A stretch of DNA of 27,989 nt from Cellvibrionales bacterium UBA1969 (GTDB lineage Bacteria; Pseudomonadota; Gammaproteobacteria; Pseudomonadales; UBA7434), in NCBI GenBank assembly GCA_002339085.1, contig DDDX01000100.1:1-27989 (forward strand), written 5' to 3'. The translations under genes and the position numbers were made by a program. The notes beneath the pieces are model-generated. The model did no database searches, had not been told where the DNA came from, and saw only the letters and a list, made by a program, of their open reading frames with translations. Position 1 is the stretch's first letter, and each line of letters begins with the position of its first letter. Positions 1 to 6,903 of the stretch are shown piece by piece.

Positions 1-1
1 G

Positions 2-1468
2 CATTCGCTTAATATTGCAGTAGGTGAAATTATGGGGCAGGCAAATCACGCTTGGGCAATGATCACAGCACTGACCTCGGGGGCACGACAGACCTTACTG
101 GCTCATGGTAATAGCTTTCAAAAAGAGCATTATCTGACTAAGCTTGCGAGCGGAGAGTGGACCGGCACCATGTGCTTAACTGAGCCGCAGTGTGGCAGTG
201 ATTTAAGCTTTTTAAAGACCCGTGCGGATGACAATGGTGACGGTACTTACGCCATTACCGGCACGAAGATTTTTATTTCTGGCGGTGAGCATGATTTTAC
301 GCCTAATATTGTTCATATTGTTTTAGCGCGTTTGCCTGGCGCACCTGAAGGGACTAAAGGTATTTCATTATTCCTAGTTCCTAAATTGCTACATGGTGCT
401 GATGGCACTAATGGCAGTGAGTTGAAGCGAAATGCCGTTAGCTGTGGTTCATTAGAAAATAAAATGGGGATTCATGCTAACCCAACCTGCGTAATGAACT
501 TCGATGGTGCAACAGGCTTTCTCATTGGAGAGGCGAATCGCGGTTTAAATTGTATGTTTACCTTTATGAACTCGGCCCGCTTAGATACTTCTTTACAGGG
601 GCTCACTCACGCAGAGCTAGCCTTGCAAGGTGCCCTTGGTTATGCGCTCGAGCGTGAAGCCGGTCGTTCTTTAAGAGGGCCGCAATCACCTGATAGGCCA
701 GCTGACTCGTTAATGGTGCATCCGGATGTTCGGCGAATGATACTGATCATCAAAAGTTTTTCTGAAGGGGCTAGAGCTTTTATTTATTACGTCGCTCAGT
801 TGTCTGATTTAGAAAAAACGGGCGATGAATTGTCAGCTAAATTGATGGGTTTTTTAACGCCCATTAGTAAGGGGTTTTTAACTGAATGTGGAGTCGAAGC
901 TGCCAATATAGGCGTTCAGGTCTACGGTGGGCATGGTTATATTAAAGAGTGGGGCATGGAGCAAAATGTTCGTGATGCACGTATTGCTACTCTCTATGAA
1001 GGGACCACTGGCGTTCAGTCGATGGATTTACTTGGTCGTAAAGTTCTTATTGATGGCGGTCAAACTTTCGCAGCGTTTTTAGCCATTATTCGCGAGAGTT
1101 ATCCCGAAATTGATAATGACTTTTTACCTGCGCTCGAAATGCAGATTGATCAGTGGGAGGCCTTGACTCACGCTATAATGAGTAATGCAGCTGACAATAT
1201 TGATGAGCTTGGTGCGAGTTCATTTGATTATTTGATGTATGCCGGTTATACCGTGCTGGCTTGGTTTTGGGCGAGAATGGCCTCGGTTGCTAAGGCTAAT
1301 ACGAAACAGAGCGATACGGCTTTTTATCGATCAAAAGTAGAAACTGCAGACTTTTACTTTAAGAAAATATTGCCGCGTTCTCAGGCGTTAAAAATACAAA
1401 TTGAAAATGGTTCAGCAGTTGTAATGGCGAGCAGTATCGATGATTTTAAAGATTTGATTGCTTTATAA
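2..1468 (+). CDS. Acyl-CoA dehydrogenase, FadE type with C-terminal extension (5' truncated)
   Basis: Catalyses the FAD-dependent alpha,beta-dehydrogenation of acyl-CoA, the first step of beta-oxidation. The frame is open from base 2, upstream of the first ATG at 32, and reads HSLNIAVGEI into it with family character, so the true start lies outside the window. Visible are the mid-domain TMCLTEPQCGSDL flavin/substrate segment (about bases 167-205), the ITGTKIFISGGEHD beta-domain motif, and YGGHGYIKEWGMEQ followed by YEGTTGVQ. The Glu of YEGTT (codon 998-1000) sits where the catalytic base lies in the family. The helical tail after about base 1060 matches the extended acyl-CoA dehydrogenases of roughly 590-600 residues rather than the 380-residue short forms. 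It lies 54 bp upstream of the YhdH/AcuI-like gene, so the two may be co-transcribed. The family is clear; the chain-length preference is not visible. Confidence 0.93.
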   Translation, partial: HSLNIAVGEIMGQANHAWAMITALTSGARQTLLAHGNSFQKEHYLTKLASGEWTGTMCLTEPQCGSDLSFLKTRADDNGDGTYAITGTKIFISGGEHDFTPNIVHIVLARLPGAPEGTKGISLFLVPKLLHGADGTNGSELKRNAVSCGSLENKMGIHANPTCVMNFDGATGFLIGEANRGLNCMFTFMNSARLDTSLQGLTHAELALQGALGYALEREAGRSLRGPQSPDRPADSLMVHPDVRRMILIIKSFSEGARAFIYYVAQLSDLEKTGDELSAKLMGFLTPISKGFLTECGVEAANIGVQVYGGHGYIKEWGMEQNVRDARIATLYEGTTGVQSMDLLGRKVLIDGGQTFAAFLAIIRESYPEIDNDFLPALEMQIDQWEALTHAIMSNAADNIDELGASSFDYLMYAGYTVLAWFWARMASVAKANTKQSDTAFYRSKVETADFYFKKILPRSQALKIQIENGSAVVMASSIDDFKDLIAL

Positions 1469-1495
1469 AACCTTCATTCTTTAACGGATACGTCG

Positions 1496-1512
1496 CATGG
1501 GAACACACCATG
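1496..1512 (+). repeat. Small inverted repeat before the YhdH/AcuI-like gene
   Basis: CATGG and CCATG form a perfect 5-bp inverted repeat with a 7-base loop, ending 10 bases before the ATG and close to the ribosome binding site. It could hide the translation start in mRNA, but it is short and may be chance. Confidence 0.25.
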
Positions 1513-1522
1513 AGGATTCATT

Positions 1523-2533
1523 ATGAACAACACATTCAAGGCTTTTGTTATTCAACAAAACCCAGATTCAGCGGCTAAACAAAAAACCATCGGTTCAATC
1601 GAAACCTTAAACAATGCTGACCTACCTGATGAAAATGTACTGATAAAAGTTGATTATTCCTCTTTGAATTATAAAGATGGCCTAGTGGTCACGGGTAAGG
1701 GGCGAATCTGCCGGCAATTGCCGATGGTCGGTGGAATTGATTTAGCCGGCACAGTCCTTGAGTCCGCTGATGATCGTTATCAGGCCGGTGATCAGGTCGT
1801 TGTGAATGGCTATGGTTTGTCGGAAAGTCACTGGGGTGGTTACAGTCAGCGGCAACGCGTGAATGCTGATCACTTGGTGAACCTCGATGCAGTTTTTAAC
1901 ACTGAGCAAGCCATGGCGATAGGCACTGCAGGTTATACCGCCATGTTATGCGTGATGGCGATTCAAGATCATGGTGTTACGCCCGAGCATGGGCCAGTTT
2001 TAGTCACCGGTGCAGCCGGTGGCGTCGGGTCAGTAGCGATCATGCTGCTGGCTAAGCTAGGCTATCAGGTGACTGCTTCGACTGGAAGAGTTGACGCTTG
2101 CAAAGCAAAGTTAACCGGATTAGGTGCAAGCGAGGTCGTTGATCGAGAGGCATTTAATGTTGAGTCCAAACCCTTGGCCGGTGAAAAGTGGGCTGCGGTT
2201 GTTGATTCTGTTGGCGGTCAGCCGTTAGCGACGATATTGGCTCAAGTGAATTACGAAGGTATTGTTGCGGCCTGCGGTTTAGCCGCAGGCATGAGTTTAC
2301 CTTCAAGTGTAGCGCCTTTTATTTTACGAGGAGTGACTCTGCGTGGTATTGATTCTGTGATGGCGAGTCAGCAGCGACGGGCACGTGCTTGGAAATTATT
2401 ATCTGAGTTAATTGATCTTAATCATCTGGCCTCACTATATTGCATAGAGCCTATGTCGGCATTACCGCAATTGGGTGAGGCGATTCTATCGGGTCAGGTT
2501 CAAGGCCGCGTGGTGATTGATGTGAATGCCTAG
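1523..2533 (+). CDS. YhdH/AcuI-type NADPH-dependent acrylyl-CoA reductase (MDR family)
   Basis: Zinc-independent medium-chain dehydrogenase/reductase of 336 residues, slightly longer than E. coli YhdH (324). The N-terminal GroES-like half carries SSLNYKDGLVVTGKG and MVGGIDLAGTV, which are hallmark segments of the YhdH/AcuI group. The Rossmann half starts with VLVTGAAGGVGSVA (about residues 160-173). No catalytic or structural zinc cysteine cluster is visible. Family members reduce acryloyl-CoA to propionyl-CoA with NADPH, in acrylate/DMSP or 3-hydroxypropionate metabolism or as general enoyl detoxification. The neighbouring acyl-CoA dehydrogenase fits a CoA-ester role. A short AGGA lies 8 bases before the ATG. 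The family is well supported; the physiological substrate is inferred. Confidence 0.88.
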   Translation: MNNTFKAFVIQQNPDSAAKQKTIGSIETLNNADLPDENVLIKVDYSSLNYKDGLVVTGKGRICRQLPMVGGIDLAGTVLESADDRYQAGDQVVVNGYGLSESHWGGYSQRQRVNADHLVNLDAVFNTEQAMAIGTAGYTAMLCVMAIQDHGVTPEHGPVLVTGAAGGVGSVAIMLLAKLGYQVTASTGRVDACKAKLTGLGASEVVDREAFNVESKPLAGEKWAAVVDSVGGQPLATILAQVNYEGIVAACGLAAGMSLPSSVAPFILRGVTLRGIDSVMASQQRRARAWKLLSELIDLNHLASLYCIEPMSALPQLGEAILSGQVQGRVVIDVNA

Positions 2534-2544
2534 TCACTTTTAGT

Positions 2545-2604
2545 ACTGGAAGATTTGAGTTCAACAAGCAAAAAAACCACGACTTCAAAAATCCAGTTTT
2601 TTTT
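2545..2604 (+). terminator. Probable intrinsic terminator of the YhdH/AcuI-like gene
   Basis: ACTGGA (2545-2550) pairs with TCCAGT (2592-2597), and the inner arms TTTGAGTTC and GACTTCAAA extend the stem imperfectly. Eight T residues (2597-2604) follow. It lies just after the stop at 2533 and before the convergent monooxygenase gene that ends at 2617, which suits a plus-strand terminator. The stem is imperfect and the loop is large. Confidence 0.5.
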
Positions 2605-2616
2605 CAAGTTAAAAGA

Positions 2617-3798
2617 TTAAATCATCGCTTTACGAATCACATCTTCAGGGGCAAAACCCATTGAGAGTGCCGCAGAGGCATGATAGATGGGGCCCGTTGT
2701 GAATACGGCATGATTCAATCCGGCATTAGCATCACGCCAGAAACGATGCATCGGCATATCGGTGCGCAGGGCATTGCCGCCGGTACGGGTGAATAACTCA
2801 TTGACAGCTCGAACGGCTCGCCATGCACCGCGGACTTGATCACGTCGACCATAAGCGCGCATTTCGTAGGGAATTTCTTTACCAGCTTCGACGAGATCAT
2901 ACATTTCAGCCATGTTGTAGAGCAGAGTGGCTCGCGATGAGCGAATTTCGGCGGATGCTTCACCAATGGCCGCCATCATATAAGGATCGTCAGAGGTTTT
3001 ACCTAGCATGCCAGCGCGATCTTTTTGGTATTCAATGGCAGTGCGCAGTGCGCCTTCACAAATGCCTAATACCGCTGCGCTAATGGCGCTAGGAAAGACT
3101 GCTGTCCATGGCATGCGATACAGTGCCTCATCACGGCCCGATTCTTTATAAGCTGTTCCGTCCATCACTTTAGCGGCATCAATGGCACGATAATCCGGAA
3201 TGAAAGCCCCTTCTACGACGACATCTTTACTGCCCGTACCTTGCAAACCCACGACATTCCAAGAATCTTCAATGATGGTGTAGTCCGGTCTCGGCACCAT
3301 GACGTGTAGGGATTGAAACGGCATGGCCGGTTTGCCATCGGCATCGCCAACGAGCGCGCCGATTACCAGCCAATTACAATGGTCAGTGCCAGAAGAGAAT
3401 GACCACCGACCATTTAGGATGTATCCGCCCTCTGTCGGTATTGCCATACCCATTGGGGCATAGGGAGATGCCATCCAAGCATCCTGGTCTTCAGACCAAA
3501 GCTCATTTTGCAGCTTTTCATCATTCATGGCTGTTTCCCATGGATGAACGCCAACTACACCAGCAATCCAGCCAGTGGCAGGATCATGTTTGCCGGTCGC
3601 CATAACGGCTTCAAGAAATTCATTGGGATGAGCCTCGTAACCCCCGTATTCTTTGGGTTGAAGCATGCGCATCAAGCCAGATTCGCGGAGCTTTTTAGCG
3701 GTCGCATCCGGGAGTCGTCCGAGTTGTTCCGCTTCGGCAGATTGTTTTTGTAAAAACTCGGAAATATCATCAATTCTTGCCAATACTTCATGCGCCAT
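2617..3798 (-). CDS. HsaA-like flavin-dependent monooxygenase (acyl-CoA dehydrogenase fold, group D)
   Basis: A 393-residue protein of the acyl-CoA-dehydrogenase fold, close in length and sequence pattern to HsaA (about 394). HsaA is the oxygenase component that hydroxylates the secosteroid phenol 3-HSA using reduced flavin from HsaB. Visible signatures are LPDATAKKLRESGL near the N-terminus, GWIAGVVGVHPW, SYAPMG-like SPYAPMG, FSSGTDHCNW, NVVGLQGTGSKDVVV and, near the C-terminus, RFWRDANAGLNHAVF. The YEG Glu of true acyl-CoA dehydrogenases is absent, as expected for monooxygenases. An AGGA lies 8 bases before the ATG. No flavin reductase (HsaB) or ring-cleavage dioxygenase (HsaC) is in the window. 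It diverges from an SDR gene across a 190-bp spacer. The family is firm; the steroid substrate is inferred, and other aromatic hydroxylases of this group are possible. Confidence 0.85.
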   Translation of the reverse strand: MAHEVLARIDDISEFLQKQSAEAEQLGRLPDATAKKLRESGLMRMLQPKEYGGYEAHPNEFLEAVMATGKHDPATGWIAGVVGVHPWETAMNDEKLQNELWSEDQDAWMASPYAPMGMAIPTEGGYILNGRWSFSSGTDHCNWLVIGALVGDADGKPAMPFQSLHVMVPRPDYTIIEDSWNVVGLQGTGSKDVVVEGAFIPDYRAIDAAKVMDGTAYKESGRDEALYRMPWTAVFPSAISAAVLGICEGALRTAIEYQKDRAGMLGKTSDDPYMMAAIGEASAEIRSSRATLLYNMAEMYDLVEAGKEIPYEMRAYGRRDQVRGAWRAVRAVNELFTRTGGNALRTDMPMHRFWRDANAGLNHAVFTTGPIYHASAALSMGFAPEDVIRKAMI

Positions 3799-3870
3799 AA
3801 TTCTTTATCCTGTCGAGCATCGATCTGTTGGGCTGAGTGGTTAATAGAGTTACTCCTTAAGGCTAATCTG

Positions 3871-3884
3871 CGAATCCCTATTCG
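3871..3884. promoter_or_regulatory. Possible operator in the divergent monooxygenase/SDR spacer
   Basis: CGAAT-CCCT-ATTCG is a perfect 5-bp inverted repeat in the 190-bp region between the divergent HsaA-like and SDR genes, where a shared regulator would bind. It is short and no regulator gene is adjacent. Confidence 0.25.
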
Positions 3885-4007
3885 TCTAGTTTTTTGGGTT
3901 GCGAGTTGGTCATAATTGCCTGTCTAAGCGAAATAACAAACAGTAATAAAATAATAGGCGTTTCACGGCATAATGGAACATAGCCAACGATGAGGCGAAT
4001 TAAGTCC

Positions 4008-4784
4008 ATGGAATCCAATATTAAGGTTGCAATGATCACCGGTGCTGCTAGTGGTATGGGGCGTGTATATGCGCTGAGAATGGCTGCGCAGGGTATAATT
4101 GTTGCTGCGGTGGATCAAGATAAAGTCGCGTTAGAGCTACTTGCATGCGAGGAGGGTATTGTCAGCTATTGTGCTGATGTTCGTGACGAAAAGGTTTTAA
4201 TGACAATTGTTGAAGAACATGAGGCTCGTTTTGGTGTTATTCAACGTCTCGTGACTTGCGCCGCGATTATGCCCACTGCGTCATTGGCAGTGCAATCTGC
4301 GGCTGAGGTTAACCGGATTATGGCTGTTAACTATCAAGGCACGGTGAACAGTGTCGCTTCAGTGTTACCCGCCATGTTAGATCGCAACGAGGGACAGGTG
4401 ATCATTTTTGGTTCTTCAGGTGGCTATTTACCCGTGCCAGAGTGTGGCGCTTACGTGGCAAGTAAATTTGCGACCAATAGCTATACCGAGACACTCATAG
4501 AGGAAAACCGCGGCAGTGATGTTCAGTTTTTGCTGGTATGCCCACCATTGGTTGATACTCCGTTACTGGAACAAGCTCGCCAAAGCGCTAATCCAAAAAT
4601 GATACGGCAGGCAATACGTCAGAAGCGATTTGTCTCTGCAGATTACATTATTGATCAGGTCGAGATAGGGCTTAATAAGGAGCTTAAAATTCTCATTCCA
4701 GGTCTGGCAACCCGATTGATGCTTTGGTTAAGACGTTTTTCACCGCGACTTGTCTGGTGGATATTTCGAAGTCATCAGGCTTGA
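4008..4784 (+). CDS. Short-chain dehydrogenase/reductase (SDR)
   Basis: Classical-size NAD(P)-dependent SDR of 258 residues from the ATG at 4008. A GAGG lies 12 bases upstream of it, while the in-frame ATG at 3990 (adding 6 residues) has no ribosome binding site. The cofactor motif TGAASGMG is near the N-terminus, followed by AAVDQDK at the end of strand 2, an acidic residue position that favours NAD(H). The catalytic Ser is in IIFGSSGGYLP and the YxxxK motif is YVASK. The usual NNAG motif is replaced by TCAA. The C-terminus is hydrophobic and tryptophan-rich (LMLWLRRFSPRLVWWIF), which suggests membrane contact or a lipid substrate. It diverges from the HsaA-like gene, so a joint steroid or lipid role is possible but unproven. 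The substrate cannot be told from sequence. Confidence 0.85.
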   Translation: MESNIKVAMITGAASGMGRVYALRMAAQGIIVAAVDQDKVALELLACEEGIVSYCADVRDEKVLMTIVEEHEARFGVIQRLVTCAAIMPTASLAVQSAAEVNRIMAVNYQGTVNSVASVLPAMLDRNEGQVIIFGSSGGYLPVPECGAYVASKFATNSYTETLIEENRGSDVQFLLVCPPLVDTPLLEQARQSANPKMIRQAIRQKRFVSADYIIDQVEIGLNKELKILIPGLATRLMLWLRRFSPRLVWWIFRSHQA

Positions 4785-4793
4785 GGCTTTTAG

Positions 4794-4840
4794 CTTTAGC
4801 GAGGGTATTCCTGATTAAAATGCAAACAATATCGCTAAAG
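4794..4840. repeat. 9-bp perfect inverted repeat after the SDR gene
   Basis: CTTTAGCGA (4794-4802) and TCGCTAAAG (4832-4840) are perfect inverted copies flanking 29 bases, starting 10 bases after the SDR stop. A second imperfect hairpin (AGCTT.AAAC / GTTTAAGCT) spans 4854-4873. Neither is followed by a T tract, so they are RNA 3'-end structures or operators rather than classic terminators. Confidence 0.4.
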
Positions 4841-4909
4841 TTAGTAGTGGCTAAGCTTTAAACGGTTTAAGCTGCATTGAATGCTTGAGTTAAGACTAAA
4901 ATAAAATTC

Positions 4910-4918
4910 TTATTCACA
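4910..4918 (+). promoter_or_regulatory. DnaA-box-like 9-mer
   Basis: TTATTCACA fits the relaxed consensus TTATNCACA. It lies 174 bases left of the inverted DnaA-box pair in the same AT-rich spacer. Alone it could be chance. Confidence 0.35.
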
Positions 4919-5091
4919 GTTATTTTTTGTTGTCACTAATTTTTTTACAAATTTAACATTGTCATATAATTTAAATAACCCACATAAGTCATTGATTTTA
5001 AAAATCTATAAAACGACTACTTTTTGCTCAATCTGTGTTTGGGCTTATATATATAGGCTTAGACGTGTCAGAATGTGACTTACCCACTAAG

Positions 5092-5114
5092 TTATCCACA
5101 GAATCTGTGGATAG
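5092..5114. promoter_or_regulatory. Inverted pair of DnaA boxes
   Basis: TTATCCACA (5092-5100) is a perfect match to the high-affinity DnaA box. After 5 bases comes TGTGGATAG (5106-5114), the reverse complement of CTATCCACA, which differs from the consensus only at the first base. The dyad TATCCACA-N5-TGTGGATA is therefore perfect over 8 bp per arm. It lies in an AT-rich spacer with another box-like 9-mer. It could be a DnaA-controlled promoter element, a DnaA titration or reactivation site, or part of an origin. No dnaA, dnaN, gidA or rep gene is nearby to support an origin. Confidence 0.55.
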
Positions 5115-5308
5115 ACTTTCTGCAACATTTTTGAAGTCTGGGGTTATAACCAGTAGTTTGGCATAAAATGAATAAAAGCTAGTCAAAAAAATAAAATAAT
5201 GTCATCTTCGTTGAGTCACAACTTGATAAATAAAAGCAAAAGTTATTTTTTTAACATTCACAAAGTAGGGTTTTACTTTAGAGTGACCAACATAATGAGA
5301 GTAAGGGA

Positions 5309-6082
5309 ATGAATATTTTTACTAACGATGTCATGAAAAATAAAGTCGTTCTAGTAACGGGTGGCGCAACAGGCATTGGAAAAGGTATTGCGAGTTTATT
5401 TGGCCAATACGGCGCAAAGGTCATGATTGCTAGCCGAAAAGAGCAAGTTTTAGTATCGGCTGCCAAGGATTTACAGCAGGCCGGTGTTGAGGCTGATTTA
5501 TGTGTGTGTGATATTCGTGAACCCGCTGCCGTAGAACAGCTGATGGTAGCTGTTAGAGCAAGGTTTGGTGGCTTAGATATTCTCGTCAATAACGCAGCAG
5601 GTAATTTCCCCGCGTCCATAGAGCAACTTTCTCCCAATGGATTTAAGACAGTCGTCGATATTGATTTAAACGGTACGTTTAATATGACCAAGGCCGCATT
5701 TGAGCATTTCTTCAAATCTGCTGGCGGTAATATCATCAATATTAGCGCCCCATTTGCTGGATGGGGCGTTGCTTATCAAGCCCATGCGGCAGCCGCGAAG
5801 TCGGGTATTGATTCATTAACGAGAAGTTGCGCCGTTGAATGGCAAAGGCAGGGTATTCGAGTTAATGCGGTTGCGCCAGGCGCGGTGATTGATACCGAGG
5901 GATTAGAGCGATTAAGTGATGCTTTGGCAGGCGATGCTGGCTCTACGAATGCCTGTCAGGCTTCAGATATCGCCAACTGTGTAGTATTTTTAGCGAGTGA
6001 TGCGGCCCGTTTTATTAGCGGTGAGATTATTCGCGTGGACTCTGCAACAGGCGTTGATTTATTAAAATTGCCCTCTACTTAA
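5309..6082 (+). CDS. SDR of the 2,4-dienoyl-CoA reductase type
   Basis: A 257-residue SDR with cofactor motif TGGATGIG (about residues 18-25), RK after strand 2 (favouring NADPH), and NNAAGNFPASIE. NNAAGNF is characteristic of mitochondrial/peroxisomal-type 2,4-dienoyl-CoA reductases. The catalytic region reads INISAPFAGWG then YQAHAAAAKSGID. The residue four before the Lys is Ala instead of Tyr, so the YxxxK motif is absent as in DECR enzymes, which use Lys and Asp instead. The expected role is NADPH reduction of 2,4-dienoyl-CoA during degradation of unsaturated fatty acids. The start at 5309 has a purine-rich stretch (GAGAGTAAGGGA) directly before it; the ATG at 5333 has none. It fits with the acyl-CoA dehydrogenase upstream. 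The subclass call rests on the two motifs. Confidence 0.82.
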   Translation: MNIFTNDVMKNKVVLVTGGATGIGKGIASLFGQYGAKVMIASRKEQVLVSAAKDLQQAGVEADLCVCDIREPAAVEQLMVAVRARFGGLDILVNNAAGNFPASIEQLSPNGFKTVVDIDLNGTFNMTKAAFEHFFKSAGGNIINISAPFAGWGVAYQAHAAAAKSGIDSLTRSCAVEWQRQGIRVNAVAPGAVIDTEGLERLSDALAGDAGSTNACQASDIANCVVFLASDAARFISGEIIRVDSATGVDLLKLPST

Positions 6083-6227
6083 AGCGCATGACAGCTCACG
6101 ACGTATAAATCGCATAAAAACGGCCAAAAGCATTAAAAGCCAACAGACAAGCTGGATTTAACATGTTTTAATTACGATTGCTTTAATTGTTATTACTCGT
6201 TAACCCAGCCACTTTAAGTGATTCTTT

Positions 6228-6851
6228 ATGCGACAAAAATTATTAACCATGCTCACCATGCAGGACAGCATGAATACCAAAGTTCATCCACAATGGAGCG
6301 AGCAAAACTTCGAATGGTACCGTGCCGTATGGATTGAATGTGCGGAATTAATGGACCATCAGGGCTACAAATGGTGGAAGAGGCAAGATCCAGACCTTGA
6401 GCAAGTTCAGCTAGAGGTGATTGATATTTGGCATTTTGGAATGAGTGCATTATTTGCCCATTATGACAATGTCACCGATATTGCTGATGCGATTTTGAGT
6501 GCATGGTCTACGATCGAGAACCAACAGCTGACAGTCCATCAGGCGACAGAAGAGTTAGCCGCGTGGTGTCTAATGCATAAAAGCTTTTCTGCAAGTCATT
6601 TCTGGCAATTACTCGTCGCGGTAGAGCTAGATTTTGAGCAGCTTTTTGTTGCTTATGTTGGGAAAAATGTTCTCAATTTCTTCCGTCAAGATAATGGTTA
6701 TAAAGACGGCAGTTATGTCAAGCTTTGGGATGGAAAAGAGGATAATCAGCACTTGGTTGAGCTGACAACTGAACTTGATACGGAGGCAGATAGCTTTCGA
6801 GATGACTTATACAATGCCTTGAGTAATCGTTATCAGCAATTAACCGGCTAA
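6228..6851 (+). CDS. All-alpha (dimeric) dUTP diphosphatase
   Basis: Hydrolyses dUTP to dUMP and diphosphate, keeping uracil out of DNA and feeding thymidylate synthesis. The 207-residue protein shows the two metal-binding helices of the all-alpha NTP-pyrophosphatase superfamily: ECAELMDH (Glu37, Glu40) and EVIDIWHF (Glu63, Asp66). Around them lie VHPQW, WYRAVW and YKWWK, the recurring signature of proteobacterial dimeric dUTPases. It is unrelated in fold to the trimeric Dut. The ATG at 6249 (residue 8) is an alternative start; neither has a strong ribosome binding site. Its partner in pyrimidine supply, dCTP deaminase, is encoded at 12.7 kb in this window. The next gene is 52 bp downstream. 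Confidence 0.9.
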   Translation: MRQKLLTMLTMQDSMNTKVHPQWSEQNFEWYRAVWIECAELMDHQGYKWWKRQDPDLEQVQLEVIDIWHFGMSALFAHYDNVTDIADAILSAWSTIENQQLTVHQATEELAAWCLMHKSFSASHFWQLLVAVELDFEQLFVAYVGKNVLNFFRQDNGYKDGSYVKLWDGKEDNQHLVELTTELDTEADSFRDDLYNALSNRYQQLTG

Positions 6852-6903
6852 TAATGGCAAGGTTTTTCTTTTTCTTTTGATGGCCTGTTTGGATGGGTGA
6901 GTA

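Larger units (their letters stand above)
4785..5308. other. AT-rich 0.5 kb intergenic region, no gene seen
   Basis: No reading frame with a ribosome binding site is visible on either strand. The stretch is markedly AT-rich and contains two hairpins near its left end, three DnaA-box-like 9-mers (4910-4918, 5092-5100, 5106-5114), a TATATATATA run around 5046-5055, and A/T-rich tracts up to the next SDR gene. It presumably carries the promoter of that SDR, but I cannot assign clear -35/-10 boxes. Confidence 0.6.

Noticed and set aside
5092..5114. Chromosomal origin of replication
   Set aside because: Only two or three DnaA boxes are seen, with no 13-mer unwinding array and no dnaA, dnaN, gidA or parAB gene beside it. 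Reported only as a DnaA-box element.
5278..5739. 153-codon open frame on the minus strand over the dienoyl-CoA reductase-like SDR
   Set aside because: It is antisense to a gene with clear SDR motifs, its translation shows no family pattern, and its length follows from codon bias.
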